A DNA stretch of 60,593 bases from DATAEY01 sp045805565 (GTDB lineage: Bacteria; Actinomycetota; Thermoleophilia; Solirubrobacterales; Solirubrobacteraceae), in contig JBJMKZ010000016.1 of assembly GCA_045805565.1 (NCBI GenBank), forward strand, positions 1-60,593, read 5' to 3'. This document shows, in pieces, positions 26,443 through 35,032 of the stretch; the first letter of the stretch is position 1, and the number at the start of each line of letters is the position of its first letter. The translations under genes were made by a program, and so were the position numbers. Below the pieces are notes generated by a model. That model made no database searches. It saw nothing but the letters and a program-made list of their open reading frames with translations, and was not told the origin of the DNA.

Positions 26443-29081
26443 CAGCGCAGCGAGGCTTCGATCGCCTGGCGAGCGGCTCGCAGCGCCTCGTCGAGCTTGC
26501 CGGGGTCCCGACCCCCGGCCCGCGCCATGGTGTCTCGACCACCGCCGCCTCCGCCCGCGACGCGGGCGGCTGCCTTCACCACCTCGCCGGCCTTCACTCC
26601 GCGCTCCACCAGGGCGGGCGCAACGCTGGCGACGAACAGCACCCTTCCATCACCTACCGCGGCGAGCACGATCGCGGCATCGCCGAGCTTGGACTTGAGC
26701 CGGTCCATCACCGCGAGAAGGTCCTTCTCGCCCTCCGCCGCAACCGCCTCGGTGAGGACGACGGCTCCATCCGCCTGGCTGGCGCGCCCCGCCAGCTGGT
26801 CGACGTCGACGGCCGGCGTCCCAACCCCGTCACGAGCGTCCGCCCGTCCGCCGCCCTCGCGCTTGAGCTGCTCGACGCGGTGCAACGCGCGGCCCGGCGG
26901 AGCCCGAAGCGCCGCCTCGACCTGCGCCAGCTCGGCGTCTCGGCGGCGCATGTACTCGACCGCCGCCGGACCGGTGATCGCCTCGATGCGGCGGACGTTG
27001 GCCGCGCTCGAGCTCTCGCTGAGGATCTTGAACAGCCCGACCTCGCCGGTGAGGCGGACGTGCGTCCCGCCGCACAGCTCGCGGGAGAACGAGCCGTCGC
27101 CGACCTCGACCATCCGCACGACATCGCCGTACTTCTCTCCGAACAGCGCCATCGCGCCCAGCCGACGCGCCTCGTCGAGCGTGGTGGTGAGGGCCCGAAC
27201 CGGGGTGTCCGCCTCGATCCAGGCATTGACCTGGTCCTCGACGTCCTGACGCTCCTGTGCGGTGAGCGCCTGCCCGTGCGTGAAGTCGAAGCGAAGCTTG
27301 TCCGGTCCCACGTACGACCCGGCCTGACGCACATGCGTGCCGAGCCGGGCTCGCAGCGCCGCGTGCAGGAGATGGGTGGCGGTGTGGTTCGCCTCGGTGG
27401 CCCGCCGCGCACGGGGATCCACGCGGGCTACGACCCGCTCGCCCGCCGCCAATTCGCCCTTCTCGACGTCGAGCTCGACCGCCTGGTCGTCGCCCAGCCG
27501 GTAGACCTCGGTCACCCGGGCGTGGCATCCGCCGGTCTCGCACTCGACCGCCCCCGCGTCGGAGACCTGTCCCCCGCCGGCGGCGTAGAACGGGGACTCC
27601 ACCAACTTGACCAGCGCCCGGCCGTCGCGATGGTCCACCGCGCCGACCGTCGTGTGCTGCTCGACGGTCTCGTAGCCGGTGAAGTCGGTCTCGAACCCCG
27701 CGCCCCCGGCGAACGACTGCACCTGCTCGCGAACGTCGTCGCCGCCGGGTCGGGCCGCGCCGGCGCGCGCTCTGCGGCGCTGCTCGTCCATCAGCGTGTC
27801 GAAGCCCGGTTCGTCGACTTCCAGTCCCTGCTCGGCCACGAGCTCCCGGGTGAGGTCGAACGGGAAGCCGTACGTGTCGTGGAGCAGAAAGGCGTCGAGC
27901 GCGTCGATCCGGTCGCCCCCGCTCTCGCGGGTGCGCGCGACCACCTCGTCGAGCAGCCGCGTCCCGTGCTCGAGCGTCCGCCCGAAGCTCTCCTCCTCCC
28001 CCTCCAGCCAGCGCCGTATCGCATCGCGCTCGGCGACCAGCTCGCGGTACTCCCCACCCATGAGCTCGATCACCCGCTCCGCGAACCGCGGCAGGAACCC
28101 CGGCTGCAGGCCGAGCCTGCGCCCCTGCTGGATGGCCCGCCGCATCACGCGGCGCAGGATGTAGCCGCGGTCCTCGTTGGAGGGAACCACCCCGTCGGCG
28201 ACGAGGAACGTGATCGCGCGCGAGTGGTCGGCGAGGATGCGCAGCGCACGGGTGGTCTGGACGTCCTCGCCGTACCGGCGCCCGGAGAGCTCCTCGCCCA
28301 GCTCCACCAGCGGGCGGAACTGGTCGGTCTCGAAGATCGAGGGGACGTCCTGGAGGATCGCCGCCAGCCGGTTGAGGCCCAGCCCGGTGTCGATGTTGCG
28401 AGCCGGCAGTGGGGTCAGGGTGCCGGGCGGCTCCTGGTTGAACTGCATGAAGACCAGGTTCCAGTACTCGACGAAGCGCTCGTTGTCGCCTCCCGGAAGG
28501 TCGTCCGGCGACCCGAACCGCGTGCCGCGGTCGACGTAGAGCTCGGAGCACGGCCCGCAGGGTCCGGTCGGGCCGGCCTGCCAGAAGTTCTCCGAGCGCG
28601 GGCAGAGCACGATCCGCTCGCGCGGCACGCCGACGGACTCCCAGGCTGCGATCGCCTCCTCGTCGGGACCGAGGCCCAGCTCCTCGTCCCCCTCGAACAC
28701 GGTGATCCAGATGTCCTCACCCGGGATCCCGAACCCCTCCAGCGACAGCTCCCAGGCGAACTCGACGGCGCCCTGCTTGAAGTAGTCGCCGAGCGAGAAG
28801 TTGCCCAGCATCTCGAAGAACGTGAGGTGCCGGGTGGTGTTCCCCACGTTCTCGATATCGGTGGTGCGAAAGCACTTCTGGCACGAGGCCAGGCGGTTGT
28901 GGGGCGGGGTCTGCGCCCCCAGGAAGTACGGCTTGAGGGGGTGCATTCCCGCGGTGGTGAGCAGGACCGAGGGGTCGTAGGTGGCCGGCACCAGCGGTGC
29001 CGACGGCACACGCAGGTGGTCGCGCTGGACGAAGAAATCCAGGAAGCGCTCGCGGATGTCGTCGGACGTCAGGCTCACCAT
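26442..29081 (-). CDS. alaS: Alanine--tRNA ligase
   Basis: Charges tRNA-Ala; class II synthetase with an editing domain. The 879-aa protein begins with DDIRERFLDFFVQRDHLRVPS, the class II catalytic core (TTAGMHPLKPYFLG; RLASCQKCFRTTDIENVG), then the editing site NHTATHLLHAALR and SRELCGGTHV (zinc ligands). The C-Ala domain has the Gly-rich ARVAGGGGGGRDTMARAGG. ATG 29081 (or GTG 29078) fits; an open reading runs further upstream but covers the BadI-like gene on the same strand and is not translated as one. Complete, no frameshift seen. Confidence 0.95.
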   Translation of the reverse strand: MVSLTSDDIRERFLDFFVQRDHLRVPSAPLVPATYDPSVLLTTAGMHPLKPYFLGAQTPPHNRLASCQKCFRTTDIENVGNTTRHLTFFEMLGNFSLGDYFKQGAVEFAWELSLEGFGIPGEDIWITVFEGDEELGLGPDEEAIAAWESVGVPRERIVLCPRSENFWQAGPTGPCGPCSELYVDRGTRFGSPDDLPGGDNERFVEYWNLVFMQFNQEPPGTLTPLPARNIDTGLGLNRLAAILQDVPSIFETDQFRPLVELGEELSGRRYGEDVQTTRALRILADHSRAITFLVADGVVPSNEDRGYILRRVMRRAIQQGRRLGLQPGFLPRFAERVIELMGGEYRELVAERDAIRRWLEGEEESFGRTLEHGTRLLDEVVARTRESGGDRIDALDAFLLHDTYGFPFDLTRELVAEQGLEVDEPGFDTLMDEQRRRARAGAARPGGDDVREQVQSFAGGAGFETDFTGYETVEQHTTVGAVDHRDGRALVKLVESPFYAAGGGQVSDAGAVECETGGCHARVTEVYRLGDDQAVELDVEKGELAAGERVVARVDPRARRATEANHTATHLLHAALRARLGTHVRQAGSYVGPDKLRFDFTHGQALTAQERQDVEDQVNAWIEADTPVRALTTTLDEARRLGAMALFGEKYGDVVRMVEVGDGSFSRELCGGTHVRLTGEVGLFKILSESSSAANVRRIEAITGPAAVEYMRRRDAELAQVEAALRAPPGRALHRVEQLKREGGGRADARDGVGTPAVDVDQLAGRASQADGAVVLTEAVAAEGEKDLLAVMDRLKSKLGDAAIVLAAVGDGRVLFVASVAPALVERGVKAGEVVKAAARVAGGGGGGRDTMARAGGRDPGKLDEALRAARQAIEASLR

Positions 29082-29110
29082 CCTGGAGTCTAGGCCCGGC
29101 CGCTGGCGCC

Positions 29111-29917
29111 TCAGGCGGAGGACGCCCGGGTGCGGAAGCCCGAGAAGTCCGGCTCGCGCCGGGCGCCGAACGCCTGCACGCCCTCGCGCGCCTCGTCGGT
29201 GTCCAAGAACAGCCCCAGGCCCGAGAAGGCCAGCTGCCCCACCCCCGCCAGGTGCTCGGTGTCGGCGTTGAAGGACTGCTTGAGGAAGCGCAGTGCAGTC
29301 GGGGAAAGACGCAGGATCTCGTCCGCCCACCGCCGCGCCTCGGCCTTCAACTCGTCCCCCGCGACCACGTGGTTGACCAGCCCCCAGCGCTCGGCGGTCC
29401 GGGCGTCGTACCGGCGGCACAGGAACCACAGCTCTCGCGCGCGCTTCTCGCCGATGGCACGCGCCAGATAGCCCGTCCCGAACCCCGCGTCGAACGAGCC
29501 CACGCGAGGGCCGACCTGGCCGAACTGGGCATGTTCGGCGGCGATGGTCAGGTCGCAGAGGACGTGCAGAACGTGCCCGCCGCCGATCGCGTAGCCGTTG
29601 ACCGCCGCGATTACCGGCTTGGGGATCTCGCGGATCACCCGGTGCAGGTGCTCGACCTCGAACAGTCCGGACCGCGAGGGCCCGTAGTCTCCGCTCTGCG
29701 CGCGCTGCTTCTGGTCGCCGCCGGTGCAGAAGGCGCGATCGCCCTCTCCGGTGAGACACACGACGCCGACGTCCCGGCTGGCCCACGCCCGCTTGAAGCA
29801 CTCGATGAGCTCGTCGACCGTGCGGGCGCGGAATGCGTTCAGTCGCTCGGGCCGGTCGATGGTGATCCAGGCCAGCCCGTCCTCGACCTGGTAACGAACG
29901 TCGGTTAGCTCGTTCAC
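29111..29917 (-). CDS. badI: BadI-like 2-ketocyclohexanecarboxyl-CoA hydrolase / MenB-type crotonase
   Basis: A 268-aa crotonase-fold enzyme. Characteristic stretches are RPERLNAFRARTVDELI, GDRAFCTGGDQ, PKPVIAAVNGYAIGGGHVL, CDLTIAAEHAQFGQVGP, VGSFDAGFGTGYLAR and a DTDEAREGVQAFGARREPDF ending. These are common to MenB (naphthoate synthase) and BadI, which opens the ring of 2-ketocyclohexane-1-carboxyl-CoA. The neighbouring SDR gene is BadH-like, and in Rhodopseudomonas badH and badI are adjacent, so I favour BadI. The GTG start at 29917 has GAAGGAG seven bases upstream, deciding it over a longer reading to 29971. MenB remains the main alternative. Confidence 0.7.
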   Translation of the reverse strand: MNELTDVRYQVEDGLAWITIDRPERLNAFRARTVDELIECFKRAWASRDVGVVCLTGEGDRAFCTGGDQKQRAQSGDYGPSRSGLFEVEHLHRVIREIPKPVIAAVNGYAIGGGHVLHVLCDLTIAAEHAQFGQVGPRVGSFDAGFGTGYLARAIGEKRARELWFLCRRYDARTAERWGLVNHVVAGDELKAEARRWADEILRLSPTALRFLKQSFNADTEHLAGVGQLAFSGLGLFLDTDEAREGVQAFGARREPDFSGFRTRASSA

Positions 29918-29987
29918 GGCTTCTCCTTCGGGTTTCGGATGCACGCCGGGCAAGCGTATGTCCGGCCGCAAACGGCAGGGCGCGGGC

Positions 29988-30743
29988 TCAAGCCATGGTC
30001 AGCCCGCCGCTCACCGACAGCGTCTGCCCGGTGATGAAGCTCGCCTGCTCCGAGGTCAGGAACGCCACGGCCGCCGCCACCTCGTCGGGTCGCGCCAGCC
30101 TGCGCATCGGGACGGCGCGCGTCATCGCCTCGATCACCCGGCGGCCCTCGGACGCGCCCCCGGTGATCTCGGCCAGCATGGGCGTGTCGGTGGGGCCTGG
30201 GCAGACCGTGTTGGCGGTGACACCGGAGCGGGCCACCTCCCGAGCCAGCGTCTTGGTGAACGAGATGATCGCGCCCTTGGCTCCCGAGTACACGCTCTCG
30301 AGCGACGAGCCCACCCGCCCGGCATCGGAGCCGATGTTGACCACCCGGCCCCATCCCCGCTCGACCATCCCGGGGACGACGGCCTGCGTCACCCGCAGGC
30401 AGCCCTTGTAGTTGACGTCGATCACCCGGTCCCAGAACGCCTCGTCGGTGTCCAGGAACGGCCGCAGCTCGTCCCAGCCGGCGTTGTTGACCAGCACTCC
30501 GATCGCGCCGAGTGACTCGCTCGCGCCACGCACCGCCGCGGCCACCGATGCGGAGTCGGTCACGTCGAGCTCGAGTGCCACCGCGCGTCCGCCCGCGGCC
30601 TCGATGTCCCGCGCGGCGCTGAGCGCCTCATCCAGGCGCACGTCACCGACCGCGACCTGACGGCCGTCGGCGGCCAGCGCTGCGGCGATCGCCCGCCCGA
30701 TCCCGCGGGCGCCGCCGGTGACCAGCGCCACCCGCTCGGGCAT
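29988..30743 (-). CDS. badH: BadH-like SDR, 2-hydroxycyclohexanecarboxyl-CoA dehydrogenase
   Basis: A 251-aa short-chain dehydrogenase. The cofactor loop is TGGARGIGRAIA. NNAGWDELRPF and IGSDAGRVGSS are distinctive, the latter with catalytic Ser139 before Tyr152 and Lys156 (YSGAK). The end FITGQTLSVSGGLTM is also like BadH. These stretches match my memory of Rhodopseudomonas BadH (2-hydroxycyclohexane-1-carboxyl-CoA to the 2-keto compound). It overlaps the mnmA stop by TGATG and precedes the BadI-like gene with a 70-base gap. Other SDR activities (e.g. 3-oxoacyl-ACP reductase-like) are possible. Confidence 0.68.
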   Translation of the reverse strand: MPERVALVTGGARGIGRAIAAALAADGRQVAVGDVRLDEALSAARDIEAAGGRAVALELDVTDSASVAAAVRGASESLGAIGVLVNNAGWDELRPFLDTDEAFWDRVIDVNYKGCLRVTQAVVPGMVERGWGRVVNIGSDAGRVGSSLESVYSGAKGAIISFTKTLAREVARSGVTANTVCPGPTDTPMLAEITGGASEGRRVIEAMTRAVPMRRLARPDEVAAAVAFLTSEQASFITGQTLSVSGGLTMA

Positions 30744-32191
30744 CAGGCGTAAGGCGCGATGGTGGCGTGCCCGACGACCAGGTCGCCCGACATCAGGCAC
30801 GCGAGCTGGCCCGGAGCCGCCCCTTCCACCGGCTCGCCCAGCTCGAGCTCCAGCCGGCGATGGCGGCCGGCGGGCGGGTGGCCCGCCACCCGGCAGAGCA
30901 CGGGCCGGGAGCGGTAGCGCAGCTTGACGCGGTCTACGCGCGCGGCGTCGCGATGCAGGGTGGCGCCGGCGACGACCACCCGGGACCGGCCCAGCTGCGG
31001 ACGCGGGCCGACCGTCACCCGGTTGGCGGCCGGGTCCTTGGCCAGGACGTACAGGGGCTGCGCAGCCGCCACGCCGATCCCGCGGCGCTGGCCCACCGTG
31101 AAGGCATGCTGTCCCCGGTGGCGGCCGAGCACCCGCCCGCGGCGGTCGACGATCTCCCCCGGCAGCTCGCGCATCCCGCCGTGGCGCGCCAGGAAGGTCT
31201 GGCGGTCGGTCCCGGCCAGGAAGCACAGATCCTGGGATTCGGCCTTGGTGGCCACCGGCAGCCCGGCGGCGCCGGCAAGCTCGCGGACCTGAGGCTTGCG
31301 CAGCTCGCCGAGCGGGAAGCGCAGCCGGGCCAGGGTCGCAGGCGCGACGGCGGCGAGCATGTAGCTCTGGTCCTTCGCCGGGTCGGCCGCGCTGCGCAGC
31401 ACCGGGCCTTCGCCGTCCGACGTCACACGCGCGTAGTGGCCGGTCGCCAGTGCCGGCGCTCCGAGCCGGCCGGCGAAGTCGAGCATCGCGTCCAGGCGCA
31501 CGTGGCCGTTGCAGCGGACACACGGATTCGGGGTCAGCCCGGCGCGGTGGTCCTCGACGAACGGCTCGACCACGCCGGCGCCGAACTCCGCGCGCAGATC
31601 CAGGGTGAAGTGGGGCAACCCCATGCCGTGGGCGAGCGCGCGGGCGACGCGCACCGCCTGCGCCGAGCAGCAGGAGCGCTCGGCGTCGTTGTCGCGATCG
31701 GCCCACAGCTCGAGCGTCACGGCGGCGACCTCGTCTCCGCCGCGGTCGCACAGCAACGCGGCGACGGCGGAATCGACGCCGCCGCTCATCGCGACGAGCA
31801 CGCGTCGCGGCTCGGCCGCGGTCGTGGCCTGCCGCCGCACCGCCGACCCCAGGGCACGATGCAGGGCGTCGGCCGCCAGGTCGGCGGCGTGGCGCTTGGG
31901 TGCGATCAGACCCCCCAGCTCGGCGGCCACCCGGTCCGGCCCCACCCGCGCCGCGTCCAGGACGCTACGTCCCCTGACCAGCGCCACGGCGGCGCTCGCG
32001 GCAGCGGTGAGCGTGGCGCATCCTCTGGCCGCGAAGCCGGCGTCGGTGACGCGGTCGCGCTCGATGCTCACCGACAGGCGAACCAGGTCCCCGCAGCGCG
32101 CGCCGCCGGCGGCGCCGGTCGAGGCACCACGGGGAACGTGGCCGATCCCCCGAGGGCGGGTCAGATGTTCCTGCAGCTGCGCGGCTTCCAC
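30743..32191 (-). CDS. mnmA: IscU-like domain fused to tRNA 2-thiouridylase MnmA
   Basis: A 482-aa fusion. Residues 1-118 are an IscU/NifU N-terminal-type scaffold: LQEHLTRPRGIGHV start, Cys33-Gly-Asp35, and GCATLTAAASA with Cys58. The third scaffold Cys (IscU Cys106) is replaced by Ala102 next to the kept His101. Residues 125-482 are MnmA: the PP-loop SGGVDSAVAA (136-145), GHYARV, and three Cys at 224, 227 (NPCVRCN) and 323 (SQDLCFL), a set suitable for the [4Fe-4S]-type MnmA. It thiolates U34 of tRNAs. The start is GTG 32191, matching the usual IscU N-terminus. It lies downstream of glnA. Confidence 0.88.
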   Translation of the reverse strand: MEAAQLQEHLTRPRGIGHVPRGASTGAAGGARCGDLVRLSVSIERDRVTDAGFAARGCATLTAAASAAVALVRGRSVLDAARVGPDRVAAELGGLIAPKRHAADLAADALHRALGSAVRRQATTAAEPRRVLVAMSGGVDSAVAALLCDRGGDEVAAVTLELWADRDNDAERSCCSAQAVRVARALAHGMGLPHFTLDLRAEFGAGVVEPFVEDHRAGLTPNPCVRCNGHVRLDAMLDFAGRLGAPALATGHYARVTSDGEGPVLRSAADPAKDQSYMLAAVAPATLARLRFPLGELRKPQVRELAGAAGLPVATKAESQDLCFLAGTDRQTFLARHGGMRELPGEIVDRRGRVLGRHRGQHAFTVGQRRGIGVAAAQPLYVLAKDPAANRVTVGPRPQLGRSRVVVAGATLHRDAARVDRVKLRYRSRPVLCRVAGHPPAGRHRRLELELGEPVEGAAPGQLACLMSGDLVVGHATIAPYA

Positions 32192-32216
32192 CGCGCCCGA
32201 GTGTAGAGCCGGCCGC

Positions 32217-33692
32217 TCAGGCGTCGTAGTACAGCGCGAACTCCCAGGGGTGGGGCCGCAGGCGCACCTGATCGGCCTCCTCCTTGCGCTTGTACTCGAT
32301 CCAGGTCTCGATCAGATCGCTGGTGAACACCCCGCCCTTGAGCAGGAACTCGTGGTCGGCCTCGAGGGCGTCGAGGGCCTCGTCCAGCGAGCCGGGGACA
32401 TGCTCGATCTGCGCCAGGCGCTCCTCGGGCAGCTCGAACAGGTCCTCGTCCAGCGGCCTCCCGGGATCGATCCGATTCTGGATCCCGTCCAGCCCCGCCA
32501 TGAGCATGGCCGAGAAGGCGAGATACGGGTTGGCCGCCGGATCCGGCGGGCGGAACTCGAGTCGCTTGGCCTTGGCCGACGCCGAGTACACCGGAATCCG
32601 CACCGCCGCCGAGCGGTTTCGCTGCGAGTAGACGAGGTTCACCGGGGCCTCGTAGCCGGGCACCAGGCGCCGATAGGAGTTGGTCGTCGGGGCGCAGAAC
32701 GCCATCAGCGCCCGGCCGTGCTGGAGCAGTCCGCCGATGTAGTTCAGCGCCTCGCGGGACAGGAGCCCGTAGCCGTTGAAGTCGTACATCACGTTGTCGC
32801 CGCCCTTCCACAGCGACTGATGCACGTGCATGCCGGAGCCGTTCTCCTCGTAGATCGGCTTGGGCATGAACGTGGCGGTCTTGCCCGATTGGCGGGCGAC
32901 GTTGCGGACCACGTACTTCTGGAGCTGGAGCTGGTCGCCCATCCGCAGCAGCCGGTTGAAGCGGACGTCGATCTCGGCCTGCCCGGGCCCGCCGACCTCG
33001 TGGTGGTGGAACTCGCAGCGCATGCCCATCTGCTCCATCATCACGACCATCCGCGCCCGGACGTCGCCGTGCGTGTCGCCTGGGGCGGCCGGGAAGTAGC
33101 CCTGCTGCGAGCGCAGCTTGTAGCCGAGGTTGGCCTGCCCGTTGCGGCTGGCCCCGAACCCCTGGCCCATGTTCCAGTACGCCTCGTTCGAGTCGACCTC
33201 GTAGAACGCGGTGTTGGCCCGCTGGTCGAAGGCCACGTGGTCGAAGATGTAGAACTCCGCCTCCGGGCCCATGTAGCAGGTGTCGGCGATCCCGGTCTGC
33301 ACGAGGTAGCCCTCGGCTTTCTGGGCCACGTGGCGGGGATCGCGCGAGTAGAGATCACGTGTGATCGGATCGATCACGTTGCAGACGATCGACATCGTCT
33401 TCTGCTCGTGGAACGGGTCGATCATCGCCGTGGCGGGATCCGGGACCAGGACCATGTCGGACTCCGCGATCTCCTGGAAGCCGCGGATCGACGACCCGTC
33501 GAATCCCAGCCCCTCGGCGAACGCCTCCTCGTCGAGGGCATGGATCGAGAGCCCTATGTGCTGCCAGGTCCCGGGCAGGTCGGTGAACTTGAAGTCCACC
33601 ATCCGCACCCCGTGCTCCTGGGCCAGCGCCAGGACGTCCTTGGCGGTCGCCTCGCGCTCGCCGATGAAGCGCTCTACGGTCAGCGGTGTCAT
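32217..33692 (-). CDS. glnA: Glutamine synthetase, type I (adenylylation Tyr replaced by Phe)
   Basis: Makes glutamine from glutamate, ammonia and ATP. The 491-aa sequence is of the GSI-beta type: MVDFKFTDLPGTWQH, GSSIRGFQ, EAEFYIFD, NGSGMHVHQSLW, PGYEAPVNLVYSQRNRSAAVRIP and NPYLAFSAMLMAGLDGI are intact. At the adenylylation loop E. coli reads DKNLYDLPP; here the aligned segment is DEDLFELPE, with Phe419 for Tyr397, so GlnE-type adenylylation seems impossible. The ATG at 33692 overlaps the flotillin stop (ATGA), and GAGGAGG is upstream. It closes the amt-PII-unknown-flotillin-glnA cluster. Confidence 0.94.
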   Translation of the reverse strand: MTPLTVERFIGEREATAKDVLALAQEHGVRMVDFKFTDLPGTWQHIGLSIHALDEEAFAEGLGFDGSSIRGFQEIAESDMVLVPDPATAMIDPFHEQKTMSIVCNVIDPITRDLYSRDPRHVAQKAEGYLVQTGIADTCYMGPEAEFYIFDHVAFDQRANTAFYEVDSNEAYWNMGQGFGASRNGQANLGYKLRSQQGYFPAAPGDTHGDVRARMVVMMEQMGMRCEFHHHEVGGPGQAEIDVRFNRLLRMGDQLQLQKYVVRNVARQSGKTATFMPKPIYEENGSGMHVHQSLWKGGDNVMYDFNGYGLLSREALNYIGGLLQHGRALMAFCAPTTNSYRRLVPGYEAPVNLVYSQRNRSAAVRIPVYSASAKAKRLEFRPPDPAANPYLAFSAMLMAGLDGIQNRIDPGRPLDEDLFELPEERLAQIEHVPGSLDEALDALEADHEFLLKGGVFTSDLIETWIEYKRKEEADQVRLRPHPWEFALYYDA

Positions 33693-35032
33693 CGAACCTC
33701 CTCGGCCGTCGCGTCGGCGTCGGAACCCTTCACGCCGGGAACGCGCTTGGCCATCTCCTCGAGCTTGACGCCGGTGAGCGCCTCCAGCAGGGACGGGAGC
33801 TCGGCCACCACCTGGGTGACGTCGCGGGTGATCTTCGAGGCGCCCGGCGTGGAGCCGTTGCCCCCGATCATCACGATCCGGTCGGTCTGGGCCAGCGGCG
33901 CGGACACCGCCGACGCCAGCTCGGGCAGGATCTCCAACACCCGGTCGGTGATGGCCGCCTGGTTGTAGTCGCCCCAGCTGCGGGCCTTGGCCGCCATCGC
34001 CTCCGCCTCGGCGAGCCCCTTGAGGCGCAGGGCGTCGGCCTCCCCGGCCCCCAGTGCTGCGGTCTCCTCGCGGTGCGCCTCGGCGTGGGCTTCGATCTCC
34101 CGGGCCTTGGCCACCGCGGGCTCGACGATCTCGGCCTCAAGCTCGCGCTTGCGGCGCTCGACTTCGGCCTGCATCAGCTCGATCTGCTTCTGGCGCTCCA
34201 CGATCTGCACCCCGAGCTCCTCGCCGCGCACCTGCTGGCGGGTGATCGCCTGCTGCAGCTCGTAGGAGAGGTCGGCCTCGGCCGCCGCCCGCTGGCCCGC
34301 CGCCTTGAACGCCGCGCGCTGCGTCTCGTAGTCGCGCCGCGAGGACTCGATGGCCAGGTCGGCCTCGTAGCGAGCCGCTCGGGCCTCGCGCTCGGCCGAC
34401 GCCTCGCCCCGGATCGCGTCCCGCTTGACCTGCGCGGTCCGCGGCCGGCCGAGCGCCTCCAGGTAGCCCTGCTTGTCGGCGATGTTGCGGACCGTCAGCG
34501 AGACGATCTGCAGGCCCATGCGCTCGAGGTCGGGCTGGGCGAGCTCGCGCACCGCCGCCACCAGCTTCTGCCGCTCGCGGTAGATGTCCTCGATGGAGAG
34601 CCCGCCGACCGCGGCGCGCATGTGCCCCTCGACCGCCTGCAACGCGGTGCGGACGATGTCCTCGCGTCCCCGGGACAGGAACTGCTCGGCGGCGCGCTCG
34701 ATGCCCGCGTCCGAGGAGTCGATCTTCACCATGCAGACCCCGTCGATCTGGACCGGGACACCGTGGGTCGTGTACGTCTCCTGGGTGCGCACGTCGAACT
34801 GCAGCAGCTCGAGCGAGAGCCGCTGCACGCGCTCTCGGAACGGCCGCACGTAGGTGCCGCCGCCGCGAACGATCCGGTAGCCCCGGTGTCCGTCCTTCTT
34901 GCGGCCGCGGCGGCCGGAGATGATCAGGACCTCGTTGGGGCCGACCTTGGTGTACTGGTGGGCCCAGACCGCGAACGCGATCACCAGCAGGGCGACCAGC
35001 ACGGAGCCGACGATGATCAGGGCGGTGATCAT
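33689..35032 (-). CDS. Flotillin-like SPFH protein
   Basis: A 447-aa protein with an N-terminal membrane anchor (ALIIVGSVLVALLVIAFAVW), an SPFH domain (NEVLIISGRRGRKKDG to about residue 190) and a long Ala/Glu-rich coiled-coil (about 200-340) with ALGAGEADALRLKGLAEAEAMAAKARS typical of flotillins. The tail holds a Gly-Asn-Gly and Lys-rich end. Flotillins form membrane microdomains that gather signalling and transport proteins. It starts one base after the unknown protein's stop and overlaps glnA. Flotillins are not normally found inside nitrogen-assimilation operons. Confidence 0.9.
   Translation of the reverse strand: MITALIIVGSVLVALLVIAFAVWAHQYTKVGPNEVLIISGRRGRKKDGHRGYRIVRGGGTYVRPFRERVQRLSLELLQFDVRTQETYTTHGVPVQIDGVCMVKIDSSDAGIERAAEQFLSRGREDIVRTALQAVEGHMRAAVGGLSIEDIYRERQKLVAAVRELAQPDLERMGLQIVSLTVRNIADKQGYLEALGRPRTAQVKRDAIRGEASAEREARAARYEADLAIESSRRDYETQRAAFKAAGQRAAAEADLSYELQQAITRQQVRGEELGVQIVERQKQIELMQAEVERRKRELEAEIVEPAVAKAREIEAHAEAHREETAALGAGEADALRLKGLAEAEAMAAKARSWGDYNQAAITDRVLEILPELASAVSAPLAQTDRIVMIGGNGSTPGASKITRDVTQVVAELPSLLEALTGVKLEEMAKRVPGVKGSDADATAEEVR

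Noticed and set aside
26880..29093. Plus-strand open frame opposite alaS
   Set aside because: Shadow of alaS; no family resemblance.
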